This document shows, one piece after another, positions 17,959-25,633 of a stretch of 64,000 nucleotides of DNA. Under the pieces are notes generated by a model that did no database searches, was not told where the DNA came from, and saw only the letters and a program-made list of their open reading frames with translations. Position numbers and translations under genes: made by a program. Origin of the DNA: Halocynthiibacter sp. SDUM655004 (GTDB taxonomy: Bacteria > Pseudomonadota > Alphaproteobacteria > Rhodobacterales > Rhodobacteraceae); contig NZ_JAPDUG010000001.1 in NCBI RefSeq assembly GCF_026015885.1, positions 682,001 through 746,000 on the forward strand. The letters are read 5' to 3'. Within the stretch, counting starts at the first letter, position 1. Each line of letters opens with the position of its first letter.

Positions 17959-18986
17959 TGAAAACCAACGCGGGGCGCTTTTTCGAGGATTTTGCCGTTG
18001 GGCAAGAGATTATCCACGCTGTGCCCCGCACGCTCTCTGGCGGGGAGCGCGCGCTGTATCACGCGCTTTATCCCGCGTGCCATGCGATCCATTCGTCCGA
18101 TGAGTTTGCCCGAAGCTCCGGATTGCCCGAAGCACCGCTTGATGGGCTCATCGGTTTTCATACGGTGTTTGGCAAAACGGTGCCTGACATTTCGCTAAAT
18201 GCGGTTGCCAATCTTGGATATGCGGAGGGGCGTTTCTTAAAGCCGATTTATGCGGGTGACACGCTTCGGTCTGTCAGCGAAGTGATTGGCGTTAAGCAAA
18301 ACAGCAACGGCAAATCCGGTGTTGTCTGGGTGCGGACCACGGGGTTGAACCAGCGAGATGAGGCGGTTTTAAGCTATGTGCGCTGGGTAATGGTTAAAAA
18401 GCGTGACGTCGGCTCAGAGGCGCCAGAGACCGTAATTCCAAAGCTTAATCCTGTCGTGGCGGCGGACGACTTACCCGTTCCAAAGGGATTGAATTTTAGC
18501 GGTTATGATTTTGACCTAGCCGGAGAGCCGCATCGGTTTGCAGATTACGAAGCTGGCGAGATCATCGACCATGTAGACGGCGTAACCATCGAGGAAGCCG
18601 AGCATATGATGGCCACCCGCCTTTGGCAGAACACGGCCAAGGTGCATTTCGATACGCGGCAGCGCCCAGACGGGCGGCGGCTTATCTATGGTGGGCATGT
18701 TATGTCTCTTGCGCGGGCGCTGTCATTCAATGGATTGGCCAACGCGCAACTCATCGTCGCGATCAATGGCGGATCCCACGCGAACCCCTGTTTTGCGGGT
18801 GATACGGTCACTGCGTGGAGCGAGGTGTTGGACAAGGCGGAGGTTGGCGCGCCGGGTGTTGGCGCTTTGCGGTTGCGGCTCGTGGCGAGCAAGGGTGGAG
18901 CGGTTGGTGCGTTGAAAGACGGTGTGGGGAAATACAATCCCGACGTTCTGCTTGATTTGGATTACTGGGCCTTCGTTCCGGTCTAG
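17958..18986 (+). CDS. mch: Mesaconyl-CoA hydratase (beta-methylmalyl-CoA dehydratase)
   Basis: A 342-residue double hot-dog protein of the MaoC-like dehydratase type. It begins GRFFEDFAVGQEI and has first-half elements HTVFGKTVPDISLNAVANLGYAEGRFL and YAGDTL, and a second half with HMMATRLWQNTAKVHFD, GGHVMSLARALSFNGL and HANPCFAGDTV. It interconverts mesaconyl-C1-CoA and beta-methylmalyl-CoA in the ethylmalonyl-CoA pathway (established for the Rhodobacter enzyme). Length matches. Linkage to mcl2 upstream, with ccr and ecm 7-11 kb away, supports this over a generic MaoC hydratase. Ends 252 bases before sdhC. Confidence 0.92.
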   Translation: MKTNAGRFFEDFAVGQEIIHAVPRTLSGGERALYHALYPACHAIHSSDEFARSSGLPEAPLDGLIGFHTVFGKTVPDISLNAVANLGYAEGRFLKPIYAGDTLRSVSEVIGVKQNSNGKSGVVWVRTTGLNQRDEAVLSYVRWVMVKKRDVGSEAPETVIPKLNPVVAADDLPVPKGLNFSGYDFDLAGEPHRFADYEAGEIIDHVDGVTIEEAEHMMATRLWQNTAKVHFDTRQRPDGRRLIYGGHVMSLARALSFNGLANAQLIVAINGGSHANPCFAGDTVTAWSEVLDKAEVGAPGVGALRLRLVASKGGAVGALKDGVGKYNPDVLLDLDYWAFVPV

Positions 18987-19077
18987 GGCAGGTCGCGGCA
19001 ACCCGAAATCTAGCCAAACCGGCACAATCCTTAGAGATTCTCTTATCTTCGCAAAAGTAGCGAATTGTTACTTTATT

Positions 19078-19108
19078 TGTGATCACGGGGTTGCAAGCTG
19101 TGATCACA
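19078..19108. promoter_or_regulatory. Tandem TGTGATCAC operators upstream of sdhC (putative AkgR sites)
   Basis: TGTGATCACG at 19078-19087 and TGTGATCACA at 19099-19108, centres 21 bp apart exactly as at sucC, 130-160 bases upstream of sdhC. The first copy has one mismatch at its outer base. Confidence 0.72.
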
Positions 19109-19115
19109 TCCTGGG

Positions 19116-19129
19116 GTTTATCGCTAACT
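19116..19129. promoter_or_regulatory. CceR-like site upstream of sdhC
   Basis: GTTTATCGCTAACT: right half matches GCTAAC perfectly, left half partly, 10 of 14 to TGTTAGCGCTAACA. It lies 8 bases after the second TGTGATCACA copy, so two regulators could bind side by side. Inference from the pattern of sites. Confidence 0.45.
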
Positions 19130-19238
19130 TGCGGCAATTTTCCCGCGATTTTACGCGCTCAAAGAGTGACAGCTTCGATTTTTCCGCTATTAGTGGCATA
19201 AACATACCAAAGGCATCACATCCTGAAAGGGAGTCCCC

Positions 19239-19622
19239 ATGGCAGATCCAAAGCAGAGCGCGCGGCCGCTCTCTCCGCATCTCACCGTCTATCGCTGGCA
19301 GATAACCGCGATCTCTTCGATCCTGACGCGGATCACAGGAAACGCATTGCTGGCGTCATTCGTGCTTGGGGTCTGGTGGCTTTTCGCAGCGGCGAGCGGG
19401 CCGGAGTATTTCGACTTCGTCAATGGCATCCTGACCTGCTGGGTTGGTGACATCATCATGACGCTCTCGGTGCTGGGCATTTGGTATCACTTCCTCGCTG
19501 GTTTGCGGCATCTCTATTATGATGCGGGCAAGGGGCTTGATATTCCGACCGCCGAGAAGCTGGGCTGGGCCTGTGTGATTGGCTCTGTCGTTCTGACCAT
19601 TCTGACAATCGTGATCGTCTAA
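19239..19622 (+). CDS. sdhC: Succinate dehydrogenase cytochrome b556 subunit
   Basis: A 127-residue membrane anchor of complex II with three transmembrane helices. The family signature RPLSPHLTVYRWQITAISSILTRITG is represented by SPHLTVY and the Ser/Arg of the quinone pocket near SILTRITG; the haem-ligand His is in the second helix region WYHFLAGLRHLYYD. GAAAGGGAG ribosome binding site. First gene of sdhCDAB, preceded by the tandem operator region. Ten bases separate it from sdhD. Confidence 0.95.
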   Translation: MADPKQSARPLSPHLTVYRWQITAISSILTRITGNALLASFVLGVWWLFAAASGPEYFDFVNGILTCWVGDIIMTLSVLGIWYHFLAGLRHLYYDAGKGLDIPTAEKLGWACVIGSVVLTILTIVIV

Positions 19623-19632
19623 GGGGGCCGAG

Positions 19633-20004
19633 ATGCGTTATATTACAGATCGTAAACGGGCCGAAGGCCGCGGTGCATCGGGCACAGGAACCTATGACCA
19701 TTGGTACATGCAGGTAAGCGCCGTTGGCCTTGCTGTTTTGACCCCGTTCTTTGTTTACATTTTCGGCAGCGCGCTAGGCGGTACTTATGAAGAGGTGATC
19801 GCCACGTTCTCGCGCCCCATCCCTGCGATTATCACAGGCTTGATGCTTGTCTTTGGTCTTCAGCACTTCCGCAAAGGGGCGCAGATGATGATCGAGGATT
19901 ACCTGCGGGGCTTTGCCAAAAAATTCTGGATCGTGACGGTGATCCTTTTCTCTTACGGGGTAATGGCCGCTGGCCTGTTCTCCCTCGCCAAAATCGCGCT
20001 TTAA
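19633..20004 (+). CDS. sdhD: Succinate dehydrogenase hydrophobic anchor subunit
   Basis: A 123-residue membrane anchor with three hydrophobic helices. It opens MRYITDRKRAEGRGASGTG, with the following DHWYMQVSAVGL helix; the haem/quinone region is in LQHFRKGAQMMIEDYLRG. The second anchor of complex II, inserted with SdhC to bind haem b and ubiquinone. It lies between sdhC (10-base gap) and sdhA (12-base gap). Confidence 0.93.
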   Translation: MRYITDRKRAEGRGASGTGTYDHWYMQVSAVGLAVLTPFFVYIFGSALGGTYEEVIATFSRPIPAIITGLMLVFGLQHFRKGAQMMIEDYLRGFAKKFWIVTVILFSYGVMAAGLFSLAKIAL

Positions 20005-20016
20005 GGAGCTGGCTCC

Positions 20017-21822
20017 ATGACTGCATATGAATATGAAACCCACGACTATGATGTAGTTGTTGTTGGTGCCGGCGGTGCCGGTTTGCGGGCGACACTCGGA
20101 ATGGCGGAGCAGGGGCTGCGTACGGCCTGTGTGACCAAGGTTTTCCCAACACGTAGCCACACTGTTGCTGCGCAAGGCGGGATTGCGGCATCGCTGTCGA
20201 ACATGGGCCCCGATAACTGGCAGTGGCATATGTATGACACGGTCAAAGGGTCGGACTGGCTCGGTGATACGGATGCGATGGAATACCTCGCTCGTGAAGC
20301 GCCCAAGGCGGTCTATGAGCTTGAGCATTACGGCGTGCCATTTTCGCGCACCGAAGAGGGCAAGATTTACCAGCGCCCCTTCGGCGGCCACACAACCGAA
20401 TTCGGCGAAGGCCCCCCCGTGCAACGGACGTGCGCCGCTGCCGACCGGACAGGCCACGCCATCCTTCACACGCTTTACGGCCAGAGCCTCAAGCACAATG
20501 CGGAGTTCTTTATCGAGTACTTCGCGATTGATCTCATCATGTCCGAAGATGGCGAATGTCAGGGCGTGGTTTGCTGGAAGCTCGACGATGGGACAATCCA
20601 CGTCTTTAACGCCAAGATGACCGTACTGGCCACCGGTGGTTACGGCCGCGCCTATTTCAGCGCCACATCGGCCCACACCTGTACGGGTGATGGCGGCGGT
20701 ATGGTGGCTCGGGCTGGCCTCGCGCTGCAGGATATGGAATTCGTGCAGTTCCACCCGACCGGCATTTACGGCTCCGGCTGTCTGATTACTGAAGGTGCGC
20801 GCGGCGAAGGTGGTTATCTCACCAACTCTGAGGGCGAACGCTTTATGGAGCGATACGCGCCGACCTACAAAGACCTCGCGCCACGCGACTATGTGAGCCG
20901 GTCGATGACCATGGAAATCCGTGAAGGCCGCGGTGTGGGCGAGGGGAAAGATCACATCCACCTCAACCTGAGCCACCTCCCGGCGGAAGCCTTGGCCGAA
21001 CGCCTTCCTGGTATTTCGGAAAGCGCCAAGATTTTCGCGGGCGTTGACGTGACCAAGGAGCCAATCCCCGTCATTCCGACCGTGCACTACAACATGGGCG
21101 GTATTCCGACGAACTACTTCGGCGAAGTGCTGAACCCGACCAAGAAAGACCCCAACGCCGTTGTGCCGGGCCTGATGGCTGTGGGTGAAGCGGGCTGTGC
21201 TTCGGTGCATGGCGCGAACCGTCTTGGTTCGAACTCGCTCATCGACCTCGTGGTGTTCGGTCGTGCCGCTGCTATCCGCGCCGGTTCCGTTGTTGATGCC
21301 GAAGCGCCGAACCCTGTGCTGAATCAAACATCGGTTGATGCCGCGCTTGATCGTTTCGACGGGCTGCGCCACGCGAAGGGCAATGTCGCCACCGCCGAGT
21401 TGCGCCTGGAGATGCAGAAAACCATGCAAGCCGACGCCGCTGTATTCCGTACCGATAAAACCCTCGCAGAGGGTGTTGAGAAGATGACGGTAATCGCAGG
21501 CAAGGTGGATGACCTCAAAGTCACAGACCGTAGCCTCGTGTGGAACAGCGACCTTATGGAAACGCTGGAACTGACCAACCTCTTGCCAAACGCGATGGCA
21601 ACGATTGTTGGCGCCGAAGCCCGTAAGGAAAGCCGCGGCGCGCACGCGCATGAAGATTATTCCGAGCGCGATGACGAAAACTGGCGTGTCCACACCATCA
21701 GCCGCGTGGATGGCAACAAGGTCGATCTGAGCTATCGTCCTGTTGTTGTTGATCCGCTGACGACCGAAAAAGAGGGTGGTATTTCGCTCAAGAAAATCGC
21801 CCCTAAAGCGCGGACGTTCTAG
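20017..21822 (+). CDS. sdhA: Succinate dehydrogenase flavoprotein subunit
   Basis: A 601-residue FAD subunit. The dinucleotide motif GAGGAGLRA is at residues 17-25, the covalent flavin attachment His48 in SHTVAAQGG, substrate-binding HPTGIYGSG and the catalytic Arg in EGARGEGGY, and [11 protein letters not shown] in the FAD domain; the C-terminal helical domain ends with SYRPV. Full length. Oxidises succinate to fumarate, passing electrons to SdhB. Followed by a 101-base interval containing a 27-codon ORF before sdhB. Confidence 0.98.
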   Translation: MTAYEYETHDYDVVVVGAGGAGLRATLGMAEQGLRTACVTKVFPTRSHTVAAQGGIAASLSNMGPDNWQWHMYDTVKGSDWLGDTDAMEYLAREAPKAVYELEHYGVPFSRTEEGKIYQRPFGGHTTEFGEGPPVQRTCAAADRTGHAILHTLYGQSLKHNAEFFIEYFAIDLIMSEDGECQGVVCWKLDDGTIHVFNAKMTVLATGGYGRAYFSATSAHTCTGDGGGMVARAGLALQDMEFVQFHPTGIYGSGCLITEGARGEGGYLTNSEGERFMERYAPTYKDLAPRDYVSRSMTMEIREGRGVGEGKDHIHLNLSHLPAEALAERLPGISESAKIFAGVDVTKEPIPVIPTVHYNMGGIPTNYFGEVLNPTKKDPNAVVPGLMAVGEAGCASVHGANRLGSNSLIDLVVFGRAAAIRAGSVVDAEAPNPVLNQTSVDAALDRFDGLRHAKGNVATAELRLEMQKTMQADAAVFRTDKTLAEGVEKMTVIAGKVDDLKVTDRSLVWNSDLMETLELTNLLPNAMATIVGAEARKESRGAHAHEDYSERDDENWRVHTISRVDGNKVDLSYRPVVVDPLTTEKEGGISLKKIAPKARTF

Positions 21823-21830
21823 GTGTGTTG

Positions 21831-21914
21831 ATGATGAAGCGCTTCACAGAAGACCGGATCAACCTTGCCCCCATGGGCGAGGTTTGTGACACCGACAAAG
21901 ATTACAGGCGTTAG
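21831..21914 (+). CDS. Small 27-residue ORF between sdhA and sdhB
   Basis: An ATG at 21831 opens a 27-codon frame ending at the TAG 9 bases before sdhB. The predicted peptide begins MMKRFTEDRINLAPMG and ends DTDKDYRR; it is charged and hydrophilic with one Cys and no membrane segment. An AGGTGT sequence 6 nt upstream is a weak ribosome binding site. It fills the only gap in the sdh operon, and its stop lies within the ribosome binding region of sdhB, suggesting coupling. I recall a hypothetical gene at this place in Rhodobacter. Whether it is translated is unproven. Confidence 0.45.
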   Translation: MMKRFTEDRINLAPMGEVCDTDKDYRR

Positions 21915-21923
21915 GAGTCTGAA

Positions 21924-22703
21924 ATGGTTGAACTCGTATTACCGAAAAATTCTAAAATTAAAGTAGGGAAAACGTGGCCAAAGCCCGAGGGCGCGACGAA
22001 TGTGCGCAAGTTCCAGATTTATCGCTGGAATCCTGATGATGGCAAAAACCCCCAGATCGACACCTACTTCGTCGACATGGACACCTGTGGTCCAATGATT
22101 TTGGATGCGCTGATCAAGATCAAGAACGAGATTGATCCAACGTTGACTTTCCGCCGGTCCTGCCGTGAAGGGATTTGTGGCTCCTGCGCGATGAATGTAG
22201 GCGGTGTGAACACGCTGGCCTGTATCTATGGCATGGACGAGGTGAAGGGTGACGTTAAGATTTATCCGCTGCCGCATATGGAAGTGGTGAAGGATCTGAT
22301 CCCTGACCTCACCCATTTCTACGCGCAGCACGCATCGATCATGCCGTGGCTCGAAACCAAGACAAACCGCCCTGCGAAAGAGTGGAAACAGTCTATTGAG
22401 GACCGCAAAAAGCTTGATGGCCTCTATGAGTGTGTGATGTGCGCGAGCTGCTCCACATCTTGCCCAAGCTATTGGTGGAACAGCGATAAGTATCTCGGCC
22501 CTGCGGCGCTTCTTCATGCGTATCGCTGGATTATCGACAGCCGCGATGAAGCAACCGGCGAGCGTCTGGACGATCTTGAAGATCCATTCAAGCTCTACCG
22601 TTGCCACACGATCATGAACTGCGCCAAGACCTGTCCGAAGGGTCTGAACCCCGCAGAGGCGATCAGCCACATTAAGAAAATGATGGTCGAGCGCGCAGTC
22701 TAA
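21924..22703 (+). CDS. sdhB: Succinate dehydrogenase iron-sulfur subunit
   Basis: A 259-residue subunit with three clusters. The N-terminal ferredoxin domain holds the 2Fe-2S ligands in CREGICGSC with a downstream Cys (TLACI); the C-terminal domain carries ligands in [15 protein letters not shown] and [17 protein letters not shown] for the 4Fe-4S and 3Fe-4S clusters. It has the long family N-terminal part (about 30 residues before the FQIYRWNP strand). Carries electrons from SdhA to ubiquinone. Last gene of the operon, followed by a terminator. Confidence 0.98.
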   Translation: MVELVLPKNSKIKVGKTWPKPEGATNVRKFQIYRWNPDDGKNPQIDTYFVDMDTCGPMILDALIKIKNEIDPTLTFRRSCREGICGSCAMNVGGVNTLACIYGMDEVKGDVKIYPLPHMEVVKDLIPDLTHFYAQHASIMPWLETKTNRPAKEWKQSIEDRKKLDGLYECVMCASCSTSCPSYWWNSDKYLGPAALLHAYRWIIDSRDEATGERLDDLEDPFKLYRCHTIMNCAKTCPKGLNPAEAISHIKKMMVERAV

Positions 22704-22722
22704 GGCACGCACATTTTAACGG

Positions 22723-22753
22723 AAAAGCCCCGCCATTTGGTTGGGGCTTTTTT
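22723..22753 (+). terminator. Terminator of the sdh operon
   Basis: Perfect stem AAAAGCCCC/GGGGCTTTT (22723-22731 with 22743-22751) followed by TTT, 20 bases after the sdhB stop. A-U flanks make it effective on both strands, so it also suits the convergent DUF1801 gene. Confidence 0.88.
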
Positions 22754-22765
22754 GTTGGGGGCGTG

Positions 22766-23164
22766 TCAGTCAACGCAGATGCGTTCAAGCCGCCCTTTGC
22801 GTTTGACGATATTTTTGTAATCCCATTGAACCAACGGCGCTTCCGCCAGCCATGCTCGCAATAGGTCATGGTCGATCTCCTGCGCATCAGTAAAGCGCGC
22901 TTCTGCTGCTTTGAACTTTCCCTCAGGTGCAAGGCCACGCGCCTCGAAGGATTGTCCGCTCCAAAACAACAGCCGCACGCAATGTTTGAGCTTGCTGTAG
23001 CCGACGATCGGGTTACCTTCCAGAAACCAGACCGGATGGGCATGCCATATTTTGCTTTCGGCAAGTGGGAGAGCCGCGTCGATTTCGGCGCGAAGCGCAT
23101 CGCAAATCTTCTTATCTTCTGGAGATTGTGCGGCGTGATAATCGGAGATCGTCCTATGGGTCAT
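22766..23164 (-). CDS. DUF1801 family protein
   Basis: A 132-residue protein of the DUF1801 family (YdhG-like, SHOCT-unrelated cytosolic fold). Markers are the early helix ICDALRAEIDAALP, the ESKIWHAHPVWFLEGNPIVGYS core (the family Trp-Tyr-Pro-like core), and VRLLFWSGQ. No catalytic motif. Function unknown. Minus strand, convergent with sdhB. Its upstream region is shared with the long leader of the decarboxylase gene. Confidence 0.8.
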   Translation of the reverse strand: MTHRTISDYHAAQSPEDKKICDALRAEIDAALPLAESKIWHAHPVWFLEGNPIVGYSKLKHCVRLLFWSGQSFEARGLAPEGKFKAAEARFTDAQEIDHDLLRAWLAEAPLVQWDYKNIVKRKGRLERICVD

Positions 23165-23614
23165 GCGCCCAAAATAGCAGATGAATGCGCCGATTCAAAA
23201 AACATCACCACTCTGATTTGCTTTTTGCGTCACAACACCCTAGATGAATCAGCATGGGCATGCGCACGGCGCGGCCACGACATCCAATGTGTTTTTTGGC
23301 ATATGAGGGCGGAATTATGGGTAAGAATACGCGAAAATTTGCGCTTTTCTAGGACGGGGATTGCCGCCTGAATCCGACGTTGCTCGTTGTATTTCAACGA
23401 GTTACGAGCCTCTCTCTCATGCTGATGAAAAAACTTTGAAGTCGCGCAGCAAAAAACTGTTGATTTTGAAAACGATTCATCACAAATACCGCTTCTAGAC
23501 GCCAACGCACGCGCCTCTGTCCCAAGGGTTTCATCCCCCATGGTTACGTAGCGACGGTAACGTCTCTGAATGGAAGTGAGCGGTCATATATGGCCGGGTC
23601 TGTTGGAGATGACC
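23165..23614 (+). other. Long leader region of the decarboxylase gene
   Basis: A 450-base stretch without a convincing gene, between the DUF1801 start and the decarboxylase ATG. The first 200 bases show nothing clear. The last 240 hold inverted repeats: CTCGTTG/CAACGAG at 23383-23401 and GTTAC/GTAAC at about 23543-23561. A frame of 103 codons on the minus strand (23230-23541) lacks family resemblance and I do not call it. Confidence 0.5.
23380..23600 (+). ncRNA. Candidate speF-type cis-regulatory leader RNA
   Basis: The 230 bases before the ornithine/lysine decarboxylase contain two stem-loops (CTCGTTG/CAACGAG; GTTAC-GTAGCGACG-GTAAC) and an unusually long leader. An alphaproteobacterial speF RNA motif upstream of ornithine decarboxylase genes is established; gene identity and position fit, but I cannot align the consensus here. 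Limits are approximate. Confidence 0.45.
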
Positions 23615-24790
23615 ATGAACGCATACGTAACCGAGTTTTCGGTCCCTGAATCCTTTTCGCCTGTTCACCGAGCAGAGCAGTATATCCGTAACACCCGTTT
23701 TGACCGCCCCACGCTCGTGGTGGACCTAGAGCAGGTTGCCGCCCAGTATGATGCGCTCAAAGCTGGCCTTGGACGGGCCGCCATGCACTATGCGGTAAAG
23801 GCAAACCCAGCTCCGGAGATCATTGCGAAACTGGCGGAAATGGGGTCGAACTTCGATGCGGCCTCCCGTGCGGAAATCGAGTTGTGCCTGTCGCAAGGCG
23901 CGCCTGCGGAGCGGATTTCCTTTGGTAACACCATCAAGCGCGTGTCCGACATTGCATTTGCGTATCAAGTTGGCGTGCGTCTCTTTGCGGTCGATGCCGA
24001 AGAAGAGATGCACAAGATCGCCGAAAACGCACCGGGGGCGGATGTATTCGTTCGCGTGATCGTTGAGAATTGCGATGCGGATTGGCCGCTCACCCGCAAG
24101 TTCGGTTGCGCGCGCGATAAGGTGCTGCACCTGCTGGAACTTGCTGGTTCGCTTGGTCTGAACGCAAAGGGGCTGTCGTTTCATGTTGGATCGCAAACGC
24201 GCCAAGCTGCGATGTGGGAAAACACGCTCGATCAGGTTGCTGCGATTTGGCAAGACGCAAAAGAGGCAGGGTTTGATCTGTCTCTGCTTAACATCGGTGG
24301 CGGCTTCCCTGCGTTCTACGGCGACGAGATCCAAGGGCCGACTGATTATGCACGCGCCGTGATGGCGCAGGTTCAAGCGCGGTTTGGTGATGTTCCTGAG
24401 CTTATCGCAGAGCCTGGTCGTGGGCTTGTTGCCGAAGCGGGGATGATCGCTGCCGAAGTTGTATTGGTCTCGCGGAAGTCTGAAAATGATCTGAGCCGCT
24501 GGGTTTACCTTGATATCGGCAAGTTCTCTGGCTTGGCCGAAACCATGGACGAGTGTATCCGCTATCAGTTCCTGACTGATCGCGACTACGAAGACACCGG
24601 CCCTTGCATCCTCGCTGGTCCAAGCTGTGACAGTGCCGATGTGCTTTATGAAAAGCGCCCTGTGCACCTGCCACTTGGCCTTAAATCGGGTGACCGGATT
24701 ATCATCCCGTCCTGTGGGGCCTATACCTCAACCTATGCTTCCGTCGGGTTTAACGGCTTTCCGCCGCTCGATGTGGTTGTGCTACCGTAA
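23615..24790 (+). CDS. Type III PLP-dependent ornithine/lysine decarboxylase
   Basis: A 391-residue alanine-racemase-fold decarboxylase. The PLP lysine is K62 in HYAVKANP; further hallmarks are SFHVGSQ, the glycine-rich phosphate motif NIGGGFPA, EPGRGLVAEAG, and the C-terminal active-site Cys in GPSCDSADV, as in eukaryotic-type ODC. It forms putrescine (or cadaverine) from ornithine (or lysine); several homologues accept both. Upstream in-frame ATGs exist at 23570 and 23609; I choose 23615 because GGAG lies 6 nt upstream. The long structured leader suggests post-transcriptional control by polyamine or ornithine. Ends at a bidirectional terminator. Confidence 0.9.
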   Translation: MNAYVTEFSVPESFSPVHRAEQYIRNTRFDRPTLVVDLEQVAAQYDALKAGLGRAAMHYAVKANPAPEIIAKLAEMGSNFDAASRAEIELCLSQGAPAERISFGNTIKRVSDIAFAYQVGVRLFAVDAEEEMHKIAENAPGADVFVRVIVENCDADWPLTRKFGCARDKVLHLLELAGSLGLNAKGLSFHVGSQTRQAAMWENTLDQVAAIWQDAKEAGFDLSLLNIGGGFPAFYGDEIQGPTDYARAVMAQVQARFGDVPELIAEPGRGLVAEAGMIAAEVVLVSRKSENDLSRWVYLDIGKFSGLAETMDECIRYQFLTDRDYEDTGPCILAGPSCDSADVLYEKRPVHLPLGLKSGDRIIIPSCGAYTSTYASVGFNGFPPLDVVVLP

Positions 24791-24810
24791 ATCGGGCAGT
24801 AGAGGCAAAA

Positions 24811-24846
24811 AGAAAAGCGGCGAAGGGCAACCTTCGCCGCTTTCGT
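24811..24846. terminator. Bidirectional terminator between the decarboxylase and deoD
   Basis: Perfect 10-bp stem GCGGCGAAGG/CCTTCGCCGC (24817-24826 with 24831-24840), GCAA loop, flanked by AAAAGAAAA on the left and TTTCGTTTT on the right. It serves both convergent genes. Confidence 0.92.
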
Positions 24847-24863
24847 TTTAAGAGGTAATTGGT

Positions 24864-25568
24864 TTACGCAAACGCCGCTTCGAGCGCGATTTCAACCATA
24901 TCACCAAAGCTCTTCTCGCGGTCCTCGCTTGGCAGGGCTTCCCCTGTCAGCAGGTGGTCACTCACCGTAAGAACAGCAAGCGCGCGGCGGCCATAACGGG
25001 CGGCGAGATTATAAAGCTCGGCGGCTTCCATCTCGACGCCAAGAATCCCGTGACGCTGCATTTGCTCGTTCAAGTCCGGGCGTTCGTCATAGAACACGTC
25101 GCTTGAGTATATCCCACCAACATGGGTTGGGGTGCCTTTGGCTTCGGCCGCATCCGCAGCCGCTTTGAGCAAGCCATAGTCGGCGCACGGCGCGAAGTTG
25201 AGTTCCTTGAAAATCCCGCGCGAAGGGGTTGAGAGGGTGGAGGCGGTCATTGCGATGATCACATCACGCACCCCCACAGATTTCTGCATCCCGCCGCAAG
25301 AGCCAATACGGATCAGCGTTTGGGCGTTGTATTCGGAGATCAATTCATTCGCATAGATCGACAGGCTGGGCATCCCCATACCAGAGCCGTGTATTGTAAC
25401 GCGGTTGCCTTTCCATGTACCGGTAAAGCCGAGCATTCCGCGCACCTCGTTCACGAGTTTTACATCGGACAGAAAGGTTTCGGCCGCCCATTTCGCGCGA
25501 TAGGGATCGCCGGGCAGGAGGACAGTTTCGGCAATATCGCCGGGTTTTGCGCCAATATGGACAGTCAT
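24864..25568 (-). CDS. deoD: Purine-nucleoside phosphorylase, DeoD type
   Basis: A 234-residue hexameric-type phosphorylase. It begins [21 protein letters not shown], has the phosphate/ribose site [18 protein letters not shown], and the catalytic region [13 protein letters not shown] with the Glu pair, and VSDHLLTGE with the Asp that selects 6-aminopurines such as adenosine. Cleaves purine (deoxy)ribonucleosides with phosphate. The start at 25568 gives standard length; an in-frame ATG 33 bases upstream is not conserved. It follows ecm closely on the same strand (about 65 bases) but is functionally unrelated. The nucleoside-type ABC transporter at 35-39.7 kb could supply substrate. Confidence 0.95.
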   Translation of the reverse strand: MTVHIGAKPGDIAETVLLPGDPYRAKWAAETFLSDVKLVNEVRGMLGFTGTWKGNRVTIHGSGMGMPSLSIYANELISEYNAQTLIRIGSCGGMQKSVGVRDVIIAMTASTLSTPSRGIFKELNFAPCADYGLLKAAADAAEAKGTPTHVGGIYSSDVFYDERPDLNEQMQRHGILGVEMEAAELYNLAARYGRRALAVLTVSDHLLTGEALPSEDREKSFGDMVEIALEAAFA

Positions 25569-25633
25569 TGCGGGCCTCGCGTTTTTTGATCGGATGGACA
25601 ATCACTGCACAAACCGAGGCCGAGTTGCAAGCG

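Noticed and set aside
19774-21693. A 639-codon open frame on the minus strand across sdhA
   Set aside because: It is antisense to the clearly functional sdhA and sdhD; residue composition is typical of a shadow frame of high-GC coding DNA and it matches no family.
23230-23541. A 103-codon minus-strand frame upstream of the decarboxylase
   Set aside because: No family resemblance, no ribosome binding site of note, and it covers the structured leader region.
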